Source: Antitrichia curtipendula
Taxonomy: Eukaryota; Streptophyta; Bryopsida; Hypnales; Leucodontaceae
DNA: 64,000 bases
Assembly (NCBI GenBank): GCA_951230915.1
Contig: OX579636.1
Coordinates: 2,619,001 to 2,683,000, forward strand
Direction of reading: 5' to 3'
Shown: positions 52,896-64,000 of the stretch, in pieces
How positions within the stretch are numbered: position 1 is the stretch's first letter
Layout: the number at the start of each line of letters is the position of its first letter
Notes under the pieces: model-generated
What the model was told of the DNA's origin: nothing
The model's input: only the letters and a program-made list of their open reading frames with translations
The model's database searches: none
Translations under genes and position numbers: made by a program

Positions 52896-54626
52896 GTTTC
52901 ACGTGCAGGTCCGCTCCAAGAGCTCGGAGGATTTGAAGCGGGTGTGGCCGGGCCGGGCTGCGTTGCCGAAGATCGCGCAAGTCACCTAGATGGCGATTTC
53001 AGTGACGGGACAATGCAGTATCTCGCTTGGCTTGGATCTTCGTAGGATAGTTCGGTGGTTGCTTGAGTTATCTCCCCTGTTAGTAGTGGGGGTGCGCATT
53101 TGCATTTTCAATTCTGCTCGTTGTGGTTTAGTGTGTGGCCAGTGCAACAACTGTACCTTCATTCATGCTTGCGGGGTTTGTGTGAGGGAACTGATTTGGA
53201 AGTTAACTTTAGTATTCGGACTTTGAGTGTAGCCGGCAAAGGAGATTTTGTGAGCAGTTGGGGATTTGGTATTCCCCTCCATCCATTTTCAATTGATAAG
53301 GTGCGGCTAGGAAGTGAATAGAGGCGTCGATGATACTCTGCCCGTTTGGGGAACTTGCATTTCTGAAGACTTTTGAATGTGACGGCAATTACTTCTTTAT
53401 TTTGTGTGGGTTGTTGTAATTTCCTGCAAACATTGATTTTGCGAGGTTGTGGTTGAGCGTCCGCTTTCAATTTGCACATTTTTTGGCGAATTGGAGAAGG
53501 AGACTCCACAGTCTGAGCAGGTGAAGCCAGAAACGGTTATCCGACTTGTTGTGCTGGCTGTGTACGCCAGTGCCACTGTGCTGAACGGGTGGCACTTCCC
53601 GCGGGTTCAGCAGCGGCCACACAAGCTTCCCGCGACGGCCACCCTTCTGTTCACCGGGTTGAACTTCAGTTTTACGCAGAAATGACCCTACGGACATATT
53701 CACCGTCCGCTTTCTCCAAATTTAATTTCATCAGTTTTGTAAGGTTGGCCATGTTCATTTGACCGTTTGGATTGTCCTCTTTCGACCAAAATTTTTTTTT
53801 TGCTAAATAATGACATTTATACTCGTGGATGGGGCCTGCCAGACACCGTAGACTTTGGCTTTACTGTTCGAAGCATATGTTGCATCTGCCGCTAATTTTT
53901 TAGGATTCAAGTGTTCTACATTTCGTAGGCTCCCGTATAAAAAAAAAAGTAGCTCAATTGGATATGTATCCAACCTACAGCACCCATCGAAGACGCTAAA
54001 ACTGCGTGATTCGGCACCCGTATACCCTGAAAACTAGGTGAATCTGATGAGTGGACACGAAGAATCTGGACCCACTCAAAATTGAATTGACACAGTTGCA
54101 GAGCCTATTTGCAATCGGTACGGTTACATATTTGTATGGTGGCTTTAGTTAATTATGAAAAAGCAAATTTGGCCGCTCTCTCTGACACGGGTCCTCAGTT
54201 GTGGAAATCCCAGGGTCGTTTTGGGGTTAAGGGCTGGTCCGCCCTTTTCACAAGCTTTCGTGAACGAAAATATTTTTAGATCATTTTTCAGAGAAAGAAA
54301 AATAGATGTGGTACCTAACACAAGTGGTTTTGTATTTTTCCAAGCATTTTTGAATTACTTATGAATTTTCAAAGATTCAGGACATAGGCACCTATTTGTG
54401 ACCATAGGTCTTCCAAAATTTGTCCACTTGCAACTTGTAAAGAGATGTGCAGAAATCAAAGACAATGATTGGCTCTTGCAATAGAAAAATAATTTTTCCT
54501 CAATGCATTCAATTGCTAAATTGGTTCATTTATGGATCACCCCATCTCCATTCTTCACCTAAAAATAAGGGCGGTTTCAAGAAGATGGGTGCTTTTAGAG
54601 CACACTACCTTACATCCAATCTTTAA

Positions 54627-55545
54627 CCCCTAAAGGACCAAGGCCATTTTCCTGCCAAAAAACACTCAAAATTGCCATTTCTACAGCAAAGAATAAAAAA
54701 AACTGAATTTTTTTTTTTTTTTCACATCTAACCGTAGGATCTTATACCTAACTAGTATGAAAATGTGTGGAAAAAATTTCAGAATTTTTGAACGCACAGA
54801 TTGCAAGATATCTGCGTTTAAAGTGAAAAAAACAAGTTTTTCAGCACATTGCGGGACTAGATTTTATGACTTTGAACATTTTTAACTGAAATGTTTTGCA
54901 CTACAGAGTTTTGAGCTTTTAATCTTTATAGTGGAGAATTGAGTTGAGAGTCTAGGGAAAAAAAAAATCCAAAAAAACTTAATTTTCATTATTAAAAAAA
55001 TTGTTAAATAGAAGTAGGTACAAGATAGAAAGAAAATCTAAAATATTAATATCTTTTATATGGAATTAAAAAACACTAATCCCAATGGTGAGATTGTTCT
55101 AGCAAAACAACTAAACCTTGTGGAACTTTTTTTTTTGAAAAATTATAAAAATTGCATTCAGAAATGAATCCTACAAGTTATTTTTTCAGGAAGATGCTCT
55201 AAGTGCCCGAAAAACAAGATTGTCCATAACTTTCTCATAACATATCCAAATGAAATGAATAAAAGCTTTCCAGATAGACAAAAATATAATCTATAATAAA
55301 TAAAAAATTAGAAAAAAAAAATAATAATTGCAAATTTTTTTTGCTGACCCACATCCCCTATTTTGAGCTTATTTGGGCATAACTTTTTTTTCCGGGCAGC
55401 GATTGAAAAAAAATTAGATTCCCGCAAAGCTTAGCAGTTTTCCTATCTTCAAAAAAAGTTTCAAAAAATCACGACAAAAATTCAGACAGTAGGTACCTGC
55501 CCAAAATCCCATTTGTCCCCTGAAGGGACAATGGTCCTTTAGGGG
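54627..55545. mobile_element. TTAA-flanked MITE, family 2, copy B (919 bp)
   Basis: Flanked by TTAA at 54623-54626 and 55546-55549. The ends are CCCCTAAAGGACCAAGG and CAATGGTCCTTTAGGGG. It is the inverted relative of 39344-40276 (the CACATCTAACCGTAGGATC region and others match its reverse complement). Confidence 0.92.
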
Positions 55546-55578
55546 TTAACATGAGCTCTATGGCATATGGGCGTTACA

Positions 55579-55591
55579 CCCTCCCTCACTT
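55579..55591 (-). promoter_or_regulatory. Polypurine tract next to the gypsy 3' LTR
   Basis: On the minus strand AAGTGAGGGAGGG abuts TGTAACG, the usual position of the plus-strand priming site of LTR retrotransposons. Confidence 0.7.
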
Positions 55592-56579
55592 GGAATACTA
55601 TTGTCTTCACCAAGTCTTATGCCATGGTTCCTTCTCATATCTTAAACCAACAATAGGAATCATGCTCAATACCTCCACTTGGAGTGATCGACTCCAGGGT
55701 GCTAAGACTCACATCGTCATCACATGATGTGTACCTTCACACATTTGGTGTCTAACATCCCCTATGACTAGTTCCCTTGTTAATTCACTACATGAGCATC
55801 TCTTAGTACAGCACATTTCTGATCCTGAATGCCACAAGCAAGTAACAAACATTTTGGCCAACTGGTAAAACGTGGTCCAGGGAAACAACACCTATTCCTT
55901 GTTTATCCATTTGGAACATGGTTGACCCTTCTATGCGCTCTTGCACCAAGGTGCACCTTACAAAAGAATATTCAAGCAACTTGATGCCCACTATAAGTCT
56001 CCATTTTGTCACTTAGAATTTATGATTTATTTTTTTGAATTTCTTGCAGTTTTAAATGTAATTTTATATATAAACCCCCATTCAAAACAGTAAAATCAAA
56101 ATAGGTATGTCACATGCTAATATAGCATTTGGTCCTAGATAGAGGTTTTTTCCTTAATTATAGCTAAATAGGGTAAAAATCCACAAATTGTACATAGTAA
56201 ACGTATTAAGTAGAAATTGTCCAAATTGTCTAAACCTGTTGTGCATGTGAACCACATTGGTTAATTGATCTAAGGGAATTATGTGAAAACTCCAAAGTTG
56301 AATCCCAAAAATAGGTTTTAGTTTTTTCATTACATCGACGAATACATTATATAGTAGAATCCTTAATTGTTAGCTTGTAGATGGAGAAAACTCAAGACGA
56401 ACTAACAAAGGACATATATGATCCAAATATATTGATACTAGGTAGAAATCATACTAGGAATCCAATGGCACTATCGTTTTTTCAAGATTCCCTTTGATGT
56501 GAAACTCAAAATTAATAATTTTATTCCAAAATTGAAGTCAATTGTTAGAATAAAAATAATTAAAATTGAATAGTGTCAT
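55592..56579. other. Decayed gypsy internal 3' region, no ORF recognised
   Basis: Lies between pol and the 3' LTR of the minus-strand retrotransposon. Short frames only. Confidence 0.35.
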
Positions 56580-57531
56580 GGGAAAAATTCACCAAAACCA
56601 CTCCAAAACTGCCATTGCTAATACAAGTACCAAATTTTCGAGAAAAAACACTTTTGGACACATCTAACCATAGGATCTTGTAGTATGATGGTGTGAAAAG
56701 ATGTGAAAAAAATTTCAGTAAATTTCATTGGGTAGATTGCAAGATATCAACGTTTGAAGTGACAAAAAAAAAAATTTGTCCCTGCAAAAAATCGGGCAGC
56801 TGCACTTCACAAGGTCATATCTTTATGAAAAATATTCAAAATGGTTGTAACTCTTTGGATTCATTCTTCAAGGGAAGTTGTCTAGATGCTTGAAAAAATT
56901 TAGATCATTTGGAATTGTACAACATATAGAAAATTAGTAAGTAGAAAGAAGTAGAGAATGATTCAAAATACTAAATTGTTAACCATTTATTTATAAAATT
57001 AAAAAATGCCAATCCCAATGGTTGTAATAAAAAATCTAAATCTAATATTTTTGTTTTTTGTTTTTTAATATTAAAAATTGAGTAAAATAAAGGACTTCAA
57101 AGTTTATTTTAGAATAGAGATTTCATAACTACTTGTAAACTACCTACAACTAATAAAAACTCCTTGTAACTTTCATCTGATTAATCAAAAAATGGAATGA
57201 TTCAAAGTTTTTCATGTATATAGAAATCCTAAAAAACAATTTCAAATTTTTATTTTTTGTAAAATTTATTTTTAAATAAGTTTTTTTTGCTGCCCGAGCT
57301 ACCCGCCAAGCAATGAAAACTACATATCATTCAATAACTTTTTGACAAAGTAGTCAAAAGTTATGAAAAGTGTTGAGCCTTAAAGCTACTCCTCCAAAAT
57401 TTCGTGAAAGCCAATCGAAGTTCATAAGTTCAAAGTGTTAAAATTTCAAAGAAAAAAAATAAAAATTCCATTTGTAATGAGCTGCTCAAAATTGCTATGC
57501 TGACAAAAACCACACTTTGGTCTTTTAGGGG
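56580..57531. mobile_element. Decayed TTAA-MITE, family 2
   Basis: The left part (CACATCTAACCATAGGATC near 56660, AGATTGCAAGATATCAACG near 56735) follows family 2 copy B closely, and the right end reads CTTTGGTCTTTTAGGGG. The flanking TTAA on the right is GTAA (57532-57535) and the left end is lost. Confidence 0.7.
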
Positions 57532-57535
57532 GTAA

Positions 57536-58497
57536 CCCCTCATCGCCGCAGGGGACGAAAAGCGTCCTCACAGAAAATTCAAAGTGTTGTAACTTTTGCA
57601 TCCAATGTCCAAATTCAATAAAACTTGTTGATAAAGTTGCGCTCTCTCTTCTAGTTTATGTGGTACAATTTTCAGATCAATGCAAGCTTTATTGATTTTG
57701 TGAAAGCCAATCGAAGTTCATAAGTTCAATTTGAATTCACCAAACTGCATTTGAAGGCTGCAACTTCGGGGGCTTGTATCTCCTTCATCCAATGTTAGTT
57801 TTCAATAAAATTTGTTGTGTTATGTTCCCCTTTAAGTCTAGTTATAGAGGCTAAATTTTCATGTCAATCCAAGTTGTTTTGAATTCGTGGGAGCAATTCG
57901 AAGTTCAAAATCCAGACATTTTTGCATTACAGTGAACTTTGGTGGCTTATAACTTCTTCATAAAATTTCCGTTTCCAATAAATGTTTTTGAGAAAGTTTT
58001 GCATACTAGTCTAGTTTGTGTGGCTAAAATTTCATATCAACCCAAGAAGTTATGAGTGAATGAGAAGCATTTTAGTAGAAGGAGGTTCAGCTTCATATGT
58101 GTTTTTTGCAACTTTTCTTGCCTTTTTTTTGACATTTGCAAGTCATTTTGCAAACATATTGAGTCAATTGAATGATATTTTTTTTCACCAATGTGTTTTT
58201 ATGTTGGTTTTGAATTACTTTGTAGTTTCAGTTTTTTTTCATTTGAGTAGGTTTAGGAATCGAATTTCACCTCCAAGTGTGTTAGAAGGAAAATTTCAGC
58301 ATCTTTTTTCAACACTAAAACATTATAATCTTGCAATCCATGCAGTCAAATGACTCCAAATTTGATCCACATCATCTACAACATGTTCAATACAAGATTG
58401 TATGGTTAAGATCTCTATAACTTAGTGACATTGAGATCTACATCACTTCGAAAGCACTATTGTTTTTGAACCCAAATGGGACTTCGGCGGTGAGGGA
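57536..58497. mobile_element. TTAA-flanked element, family 4 (962 bp)
   Basis: The ends are CCCCTCATCGCCG and the reverse complement of TCCCTCACCGCCG, with TTAA at 58498-58501 and GTAA (mutated) at 57532-57535, shared with the preceding element. The open frame at 58060-58353 is hydrophobic, AT-rich and unconvincing. Confidence 0.7.
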
Positions 58498-58501
58498 TTA
58501 A

Positions 58502-59899
58502 TCAAGATGGCACAAGATGGAGAATTTGAGAGAAGTTTTGAGCACCTTATTGATGAGATGGGATCTATGGTACATCATTAAACTCTAAATTTTTGTTAAT
58601 TAGCAAATTTTAAGTAGGGTGAGGCCTAGGATTAAGTTAGACCATTAGGAAGTCAAGTCAATTCCACTTTGAATTTCAAATTTGATAAAAGATGTTGAGA
58701 GGTTTTCGAAAACATAAAATTCATAGAAAATAAACCTAGAACAAGTGAGATATGAGCAAATGAAGTTTAAGAGCTATTTTGGATGAAAATTAGTCAAAAT
58801 CATCCAAAAGGAACAAGAATGGAAGTTTAGATAGTGGTTAGAATATTAAGGTCAAAAAAAATGATTTTGAATTATAGATTGGTAGGAAATAACGGATGAA
58901 GTTTTGAAGTATCGATTAGTGGTCAAACTTCATCCATTCATAACTTTCACTAGGAAAGTCCAAATCACAAGTGTCTTAATATTTGGGAAAGCTAAAGTTA
59001 GCACCTTTTAGAAAAAAATTATAAAAATTATAAAAATAGTAAATTGACAAAAAACAAACTAAGACATAGAATCAAGAGGAAAAGCTAAAAATTTTGGTAA
59101 GTTTATATAAGTCAAAAGTTATTTAACAAACTTCACACAAAAGATTCATTTTTTGGAAGGCACAATGGACCAACGTTAGGCACCCTTAAGAGAAAAATCA
59201 CACTAAGAGTCAAAGAACTTGATTGTGCTTGCTTGTATGTCAAGGATGGACATAAAAGCATTCACATGCAGACCTTGAGCTTGCCTCACTCAAGCCCACG
59301 ATACACATCTTCAAGAAGTGAACTAACTCAGCCGCATCCATCTTTTAGGCAATCTTTGAGGATTACTCCAAATTTGGACTCTTTCATTCCATTATAGAAA
59401 TTGGATTATTTTTAACTTTCTCAACTTAGCTTTAATGTTCCCTCTAACATAATACAATCTAACTCCCGGGTGGGATGGCTTTAGGGAAGAGGTTTTCACC
59501 CTTCAAAAGACATGATGTTCCTATCACTCACCTTTGATTTTTGCCCTAAATTTGTTTTTGTAGGCAATATTTGGGTCATAGAACACGCTCCAACATTTGC
59601 CTCCCGATCTCATCTCTATCATCACCACTTGAGATGATGTTGTAGTCTTCAATGAGCAATCACTTGCCTTGAGCCTTTTTGGCCTTGAGCTTAGCACACT
59701 CTTTCTTCTCTCGTTCCAACTGTTTTTTACGGATGTCTTAAGCATGTGTGAGATGCTTCATGTGGCCAAGGTAATCTTGGTTAATCCATTCATATTCAAA
59801 TGGACTGTAACCATACATCAAATACTTGTACTACCTTACTCCTAAATTCTGGGAATCAATGACAACTTCCACCTTACCCATTATACCATCCCAATGCTT
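58502..59899. other. Decayed DNA between family 4 MITE and the gypsy integrase end
   Basis: No gene recognised; presumably more of the gypsy 3' internal region. Confidence 0.35.
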
Positions 59900-61490
59900 A
59901 TATTCAGAAGGTAGACAAGGATCTTCTCGCTACAAGTGCAAGTTATAATCATTATGATAATACTTCTTAAGGAGATCCACATGAAAGATAAGGTGAACTG
60001 GCTTCTCCACTTTCTTAGCCATCTCTAGGACATAGACATCCTTGTGAAGTATCTTCTTCACTAGAAACAGGACTATCCATCTCGCAAACTACTTGAGATA
60101 GATTTGCTAAAGAGGGTTCAAGTTCCTAGAATCTAACCAAATTTTCTCACCAACTTGAAACAACTCATTCTTCTGGTTCTTCTTGGCAGCTTTGCAGTAA
60201 AGGCCATATTTGTTATATTGAGACTTTATGCAAATTTTGAGACATAACGCTAGTTATTGGAAAATTTATATAAAAAAATAGTAATTGAAACAAAAAATAA
60301 AAAATGCTAAAATAATGATTCTATAATAAAATTCTAAAAGTTGGTGTTGTTTTCTAATTATTAAAAAATACTAATAAAGAGATAAAGCGGTTTATCCTCA
60401 AGTCCAGGATAAAAATGAGACTACAAAAAGTCTCAATATAACAAATATGACCTTAGTATTGATCTTGAGCTTTCTCTAGTTTCTACCTACAAATCTTCAA
60501 GAGATACTCATGTTGCTCAATGCATTCTACAACTTCATTACAGTAGTATCTTGAGAGTTTTTCTTGGTCACAATGCCACTTGCTCTGCCTACAGGCTAAA
60601 TCCACTAGCTTCAATGCATCTTGTCTATAACAAATCTTGAATGGAGTTTGACCATGAGAGTCTATTGGTATTTTGTTGTAGCAAAATTCTACTACTGGGA
60701 GTAAATTAGGCCAATCTAACTAATCTTCCTCACAAAATGATCTCATTTACATATTGAGGATCAAGTTGATCTTTTCCATTTGGCCATCACCCATCAAGTG
60801 GAAGGACATGGTTATTACGAGATTCACTCCGTATTTCTCATTAAGTGTTGCCAGAAAAGTGTTTGAAACACTTTGTCTCTATCACTCATAATATTCCAAG
60901 TATATGCTTTATTCTCCACCTAGTTTTCATACAACAACTTAGGCACCAATTTTGTTGTATATTTTTTTGGACATGGCACCATAGTGTCCCACTTAGAGAA
61001 GCAGCACACTACCGCCATTATGCAGTCAAACTCCCACACCTTAGGAAATGGAAACATGAAGTCTCAAGAGGTGGAGTGGAATGGGCAGTGAGGAATTGGC
61101 AAGGGCAACACCTTGCTAACTTGCTTCTATTGGCTTAAGTGTGATATTTGCTCATTTGACACTTCACATAAGACTTGACATAATCCTCAACATCTAATTT
61201 CATTAGGGGCCAGAAGTATTGATTGTTCAACTCTACAAATGTTGGCAACACTCCCTTGTGCTCCGCAAGAGGTGTGTTATGGTAATCGTGAAGTAGCTCA
61301 AATCACCTTCCAAGATGTAAAGGCAAGTCTACTTGAAGTAGTACAACCCATTGATGCGCTTCACATGATGAATACACTTAGAAATCATTGTCTTTTTTAC
61401 TAATTCTTTCTTGCCATCTAGAAGGCAATTGTGAAGGATGGCATCCTTGTTTGTTTTCATTGCCTCGTTTACTTGATGCAATAAATGTGC
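59900..61490 (-). pseudogene. Ty3/gypsy integrase remnants
   Basis: Minus-strand reading gives VEDYVKSYVKCQMSKYHT near 61190-61131, the HHCC zinc-binding end (CxxC half) of integrase. Near 60080-59950 it gives HPVFLVKK, then VHLIFHVDLLKKYY, the C-terminal domain before the 3' region. The catalytic core between is broken by stops and frameshifts. Confidence 0.7.
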
Positions 61491-61775
61491 TTAGACTTCA
61501 TTTTCTTCTCTTTCTTTTTCCTCGATGACCACAAGGTGGCGTGGAGTTAACCACTCCTCTTTCCTACTTAGCGCATCTAGCAATAAGTTATCTCTTCTAG
61601 GCTTGTGGATAAGTTCCATGTCCATAGACACAATGGTGTTATACCATCTCAATTCTTTTGGAATAGCTTGCAGCTTAGATTTCAAATACTCAAGGGAAAT
61701 GTTATCAATAAAAATCTTGGTTTTCATTTCCCCCCACTTAATGCCTCTAAGCCTTGAGGCAATGCACCATTGCAA
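61491..61775 (-). pseudogene. Ty3/gypsy RNase H remnant
   Basis: The frame contains KTKIFIDNISLEYLKSKL, LRWYNTIVSMDMELIHKP and LLLDALSRKEE, matching the end of the gypsy RNase H domain (TDHxSLKYL..., QRW..., ADALSRK). The usual TDH is IDN and the Ala before DALSR is Leu. Confidence 0.85.
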
Positions 61776-62240
61776 ATAACTTTTTTTCTTGGATTGGCCA
61801 CCTTAAATGGCATCCATTTAGCTTTTTGCTCTTATAAGCAATAGGGTGACCATTCTATATAAGTACCCCACTAATTGCAAAGTCATTAGCATCTGTGTGC
61901 ACTTGAAATGGTTCGTCAAACTCTAGGTACTTGAGCACGTCTACACTTGTCAAGAGCCATTTAAGTTCTTATAATGCGCCATCATTTGTTATTTTTTCTA
62001 GTGAAGGACCTTCCCTTCCTTCACCAACAAGTCTGATAGTGGTGCTGCTATCTTGGAGAAGTTCTTGATGAACTTGCGATAGTAATTAGCAAGCCTAAAA
62101 AAAAACTCATGCCCTTTTGTATTTGTGGCACTTCCCAGTTGACAATGGCTTAGATCTACTTAGGATCAGGCTTGATCCCTTCTCCATTTAGCACATGGCC
62201 CAAAATCTCCAACCCTTGCAAAAAGAACTCATTCTTCTTA

Positions 62241-62391
62241 TACTACAAAGGAACGCTGTCATTTTTTGTCAATTCGGATGTTTTTTTTGTCAACTCGGAT
62301 GGTTTTTCTATCAATTCGGACATTTTTCTGTCAATTTGGACACTGTCTGTCAATTCGGACGTGTCAATTCGGACACTGTTTTCTTGTAGTG
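62241..62391. mobile_element. CACTA-type MITE (151 bp) with 3-bp target duplication, inside reverse transcriptase
   Basis: On the minus strand it starts CACTACAAGAAAACAGTGTC. The other end is the reverse complement of TACTACAAAGGAACGCTGTC. TTA flanks both sides (62238-62240 and 62392-62394). The interior is a string of GTCCGAATTGACA-like direct repeats, typical of CACTA subterminal repeats. Confidence 0.85.
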
Positions 62392-63000
62392 TTAACTTGC
62401 AATTTAGGCAACTTGATCAAAACTTGTTTAACTTGTACGTATAACTTGTACTCACGCAGCTTGATCAAAATTTAGTCACATCCTTAGCGTGTTGTTCTTT
62501 TATCTTAGAAAACCCAAGAATGTCATCAATGTAGATGACCGCGTACTCATTCAACACTTCATGAAACAAATAGTTCATAAGCATTGTGAAAACAATAGGA
62601 GCATTGTACGACCCATATGGCATCACCAAAAATTCATAAAAATCATACCTTGTTCTCATGGTTGTCTTAAGTATAGCTGTTTCACTTATGCAGATCTAGT
62701 AATAGCCACACTTGTAGTCAATTATGCTAAAGTACTTAGTTCTTGCCAACCTATCCATCAAATCATTGGTTCTAGACAATGGATAATTGTTATTTTTTGT
62801 TTCTTTGTTCAAGGCCTAGTAGTCAACACATAACCTTAATTGACCATCATTTTTGCTCACAAAAAGCATCGGCAACCCAAATGGTAATTTACTTGGCCTT
62901 ATGTAGCCTATGATTGCAACTAAGTAATTTGTTTCTTAAGCTCATGAAATTCCACCTAATTAAGTCTATATGGAGCTTTGTTAGGAAGCTCTGTTTCTAG
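62392..63000 (-). pseudogene. Ty3/gypsy reverse transcriptase remnant
   Basis: From right to left the minus strand reads [27 protein letters not shown], a stop, ALNKETK..NNYPLSR, YFSIIDYKCGYY, then RTRYDFYEFLVMPYG and YAVIYIDDILGFSK with the YIDD catalytic box (about 62540-62529). Several stops and a CACTA insertion interrupt it. Residual RT sequence (LQGLEILGHVLNGEGIKPDP) resumes left of the insertion near 62225-62165. Confidence 0.88.
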
Positions 63001-64000
63001 CTTTAACTCAATCTTATAATCAACATCCATTTTAGGTGATAATTACATCGACAATTGTTGGGTCAAAACATCTTGAAACTCTTCTAACATTTTTTGGTAA
63101 CGCGACAACGTCAACTTGGGCTTAACATTTGGAAGAGACTTTGTTATTTCATTAAATTGGGAGGAAGTCTCTCATAAGACCATTACAAAATGCTTTTCAT
63201 AGAGTTGGCTTACACTAACCATGTTGACTCCAACACTCTTAAGTCCTAGCATCCTAGTATGATTGAGGGGCTTTGGCTTCCCCTTATCATCCACTACCAC
63301 TACTTAGAGCTTAGGTTTCCTCCTAATTTCTACTCTATAGTAGGCTAAAATGTGCTGCCTAAACACGCCATCAACTCCCTCAAGCTCACATATTGTAAAG
63401 TCTTCAACAAACTTGACTTCACCACTGCTGAAAAAAATGACTTGGGTCACCTTTGTCACTAGCACTAAAGTTGAAAGTTTTATTTAAAGGCTATTTCAAA
63501 GTTTTTATCTATATGTTTTTACATTTCAAAGTTGAGTATTTAGTCACAATTGGAGGACAACATTCTCCAAACTCTACATGATATTTGTAGCTTGCTACAA
63601 GGTAACTACATCTAAAATCGCACACTACAAATTTTTGCTTTAAATGTACTTCCACTATTCATGAGAATCTATAATTGCTTCTAGGAACATCTATTTTCAA
63701 CACTTTGAGAATTCGTAGTTTATTCATACATAGTTATCCCCGATGAATTAAATTTATTTTTTCAAAATCTAACCATATAGATGTTTAAAGAGCTTGCCTA
63801 TTGATAAGCATACCAATTTTGAGTACAAAATTGCATAGAAGTTATGAAATTATAACAAGAGAAATGTATGTTTTCTATTTTTAGTATATTGCCCCTCTCC
63901 ACAATGTTTTAGAAATTTGCACATACGAGTTTTTTTGGAATGGAGGTGACATGAACAACTACAAATAGTGCTAGCATATTAAAATGCACTTTCAAAAAAC
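63001..64000. other. Probable gypsy protease/gag side, too decayed to assign
   Basis: Minus-strand fragments continue upstream of reverse transcriptase to about 63450 but no motif is secure. Beyond that the sequence is AT-rich with no recognised feature to the window edge. Confidence 0.35.

Larger units (their letters stand above)
48401..54226 (+). mobile_element. Full-length piggyBac-superfamily transposon, element 2 (5,826 bp)
   Basis: Flanked by TTAA at 48397-48400 and 54227-54230. The left end is CCCCAAAACGACCCTG and the right end is its exact reverse complement. It carries an upstream ORF (49203-49688), a Gly/Arg-rich ORF (49810-50874) and the transposase (to 52895), plus a nested MITE at 48573-48944. 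It shares architecture but not terminal sequence with element 1, so the two are separate families of one lineage. The part right of 52895 has no recognised gene. Confidence 0.95.
48371..54610. mobile_element. TA-flanked MITE (net ~410 bp) split by piggyBac element 2
   Basis: The ends AGGTAGTATGCTCTTAAAGC (48371-48390) and GCTTTTAGAGCACACTACCT (54591-54610) are imperfect reverse complements, with TA on each outer side. The parts left of 48400 and right of 54226 together make a small element without coding capacity. Confidence 0.6.
48029..55578 (-). repeat. 3' LTR of the gypsy element, split by nested insertions (net ~385 bp)
   Basis: The LTR begins TGTAACGCCC (55578) and ends CCACGTTACA (48029), giving TGTAACG..CGTTACA inverted ends. 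LTR sequence remains at 55578-55546, about 54622-54613 and 48370-48029. The rest is a TTAA MITE (54627-55545) and a TA-flanked element (48371-54610), itself split by piggyBac element 2. Confidence 0.65.
48029..63450 (-). mobile_element. Decayed Ty3/gypsy LTR retrotransposon, heavily interrupted, extending past the window
   Basis: Pol fragments in gypsy order (reverse transcriptase, RNase H, integrase) run right to left from about 63000 to 59900. They are followed by a polypurine tract and a 3' LTR starting TGTAACG at 55578 and ending CGTTACA at 48029. Multiple stops show it is dead. Gag and the 5' LTR would lie beyond the right edge. Confidence 0.8.

Overview
The window is nuclear DNA from a plastid-bearing streptophyte, most likely a land plant. 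The species cannot be named from sequence alone. Two intact intron-bearing housekeeping genes support this. One is an 18-exon cytosolic-type phosphoglucomutase (minus strand, 32975 to 25278) whose exons sum to 582 codons plus a stop. The other is a three-exon nuclear ClpP protease of the plant ClpP3 type with an N-terminal extension that looks like a plastid transit peptide (46493 to 44333, minus). Almost everything else is mobile DNA in various states of decay, set in AT-rich sequence.

Layout. 1.4-9.2 kb (minus): a large damaged gene of about 2,190 codons in five exons, with a ParB/DGQHR-like segment, a DNA-methyltransferase-like segment, a long acidic/coiled-coil exon and an FCP1-like phosphatase domain with altered catalytic residues. 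A 20-base GC-rich perfect palindrome, TTCAGAGCGGCCGCTCTGAA, recurs in its coding sequence, in an intron and in two upstream blocks. The same palindrome forms a second array at 18.9-19.7 kb, just before a damaged DUF7869-type transposase-like gene (20.1-23.3 kb, plus). Between them lie AT-rich DNA, three TTAA-flanked MITEs and a 45-bp tandem repeat.

25.3-33.0 kb is the phosphoglucomutase gene, with a TTAA-flanked MITE in intron 4 and a decayed duplicate of exon 16. 33.8-39.3 kb is a complete 5.5-kb piggyBac-superfamily element with TTAA target duplications, near-perfect terminal repeats and a transposase keeping all three catalytic Asp but broken by a stop and a frameshift. 39.3-44.0 kb holds another TTAA MITE, a pogo/Tigger-type transposase relic and a 1.4-kb inverted repeat built of 177-bp units. 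ClpP3 follows.

48.0 kb to beyond the right edge is a decayed Ty3/gypsy retrotransposon on the minus strand. Its 3' LTR is interrupted by a TA-flanked element, which holds a second full-length piggyBac element (48401-54226), which in turn holds a small MITE with a 12-bp target duplication. Further TTAA elements and a CACTA MITE sit in the LTR and the pol region.

The most unusual features are the density of piggyBac-type elements in a plant genome (two autonomous-sized plus at least seven smaller ones), the NotI-core palindrome family that is also read in frame inside a protein, and the ParB/methyltransferase/FCP1-like gene. Six in-frame stops in the three transposon-like genes and one accessory ORF are TAG or TGA and never TAA, which fits decay by cytosine deamination.
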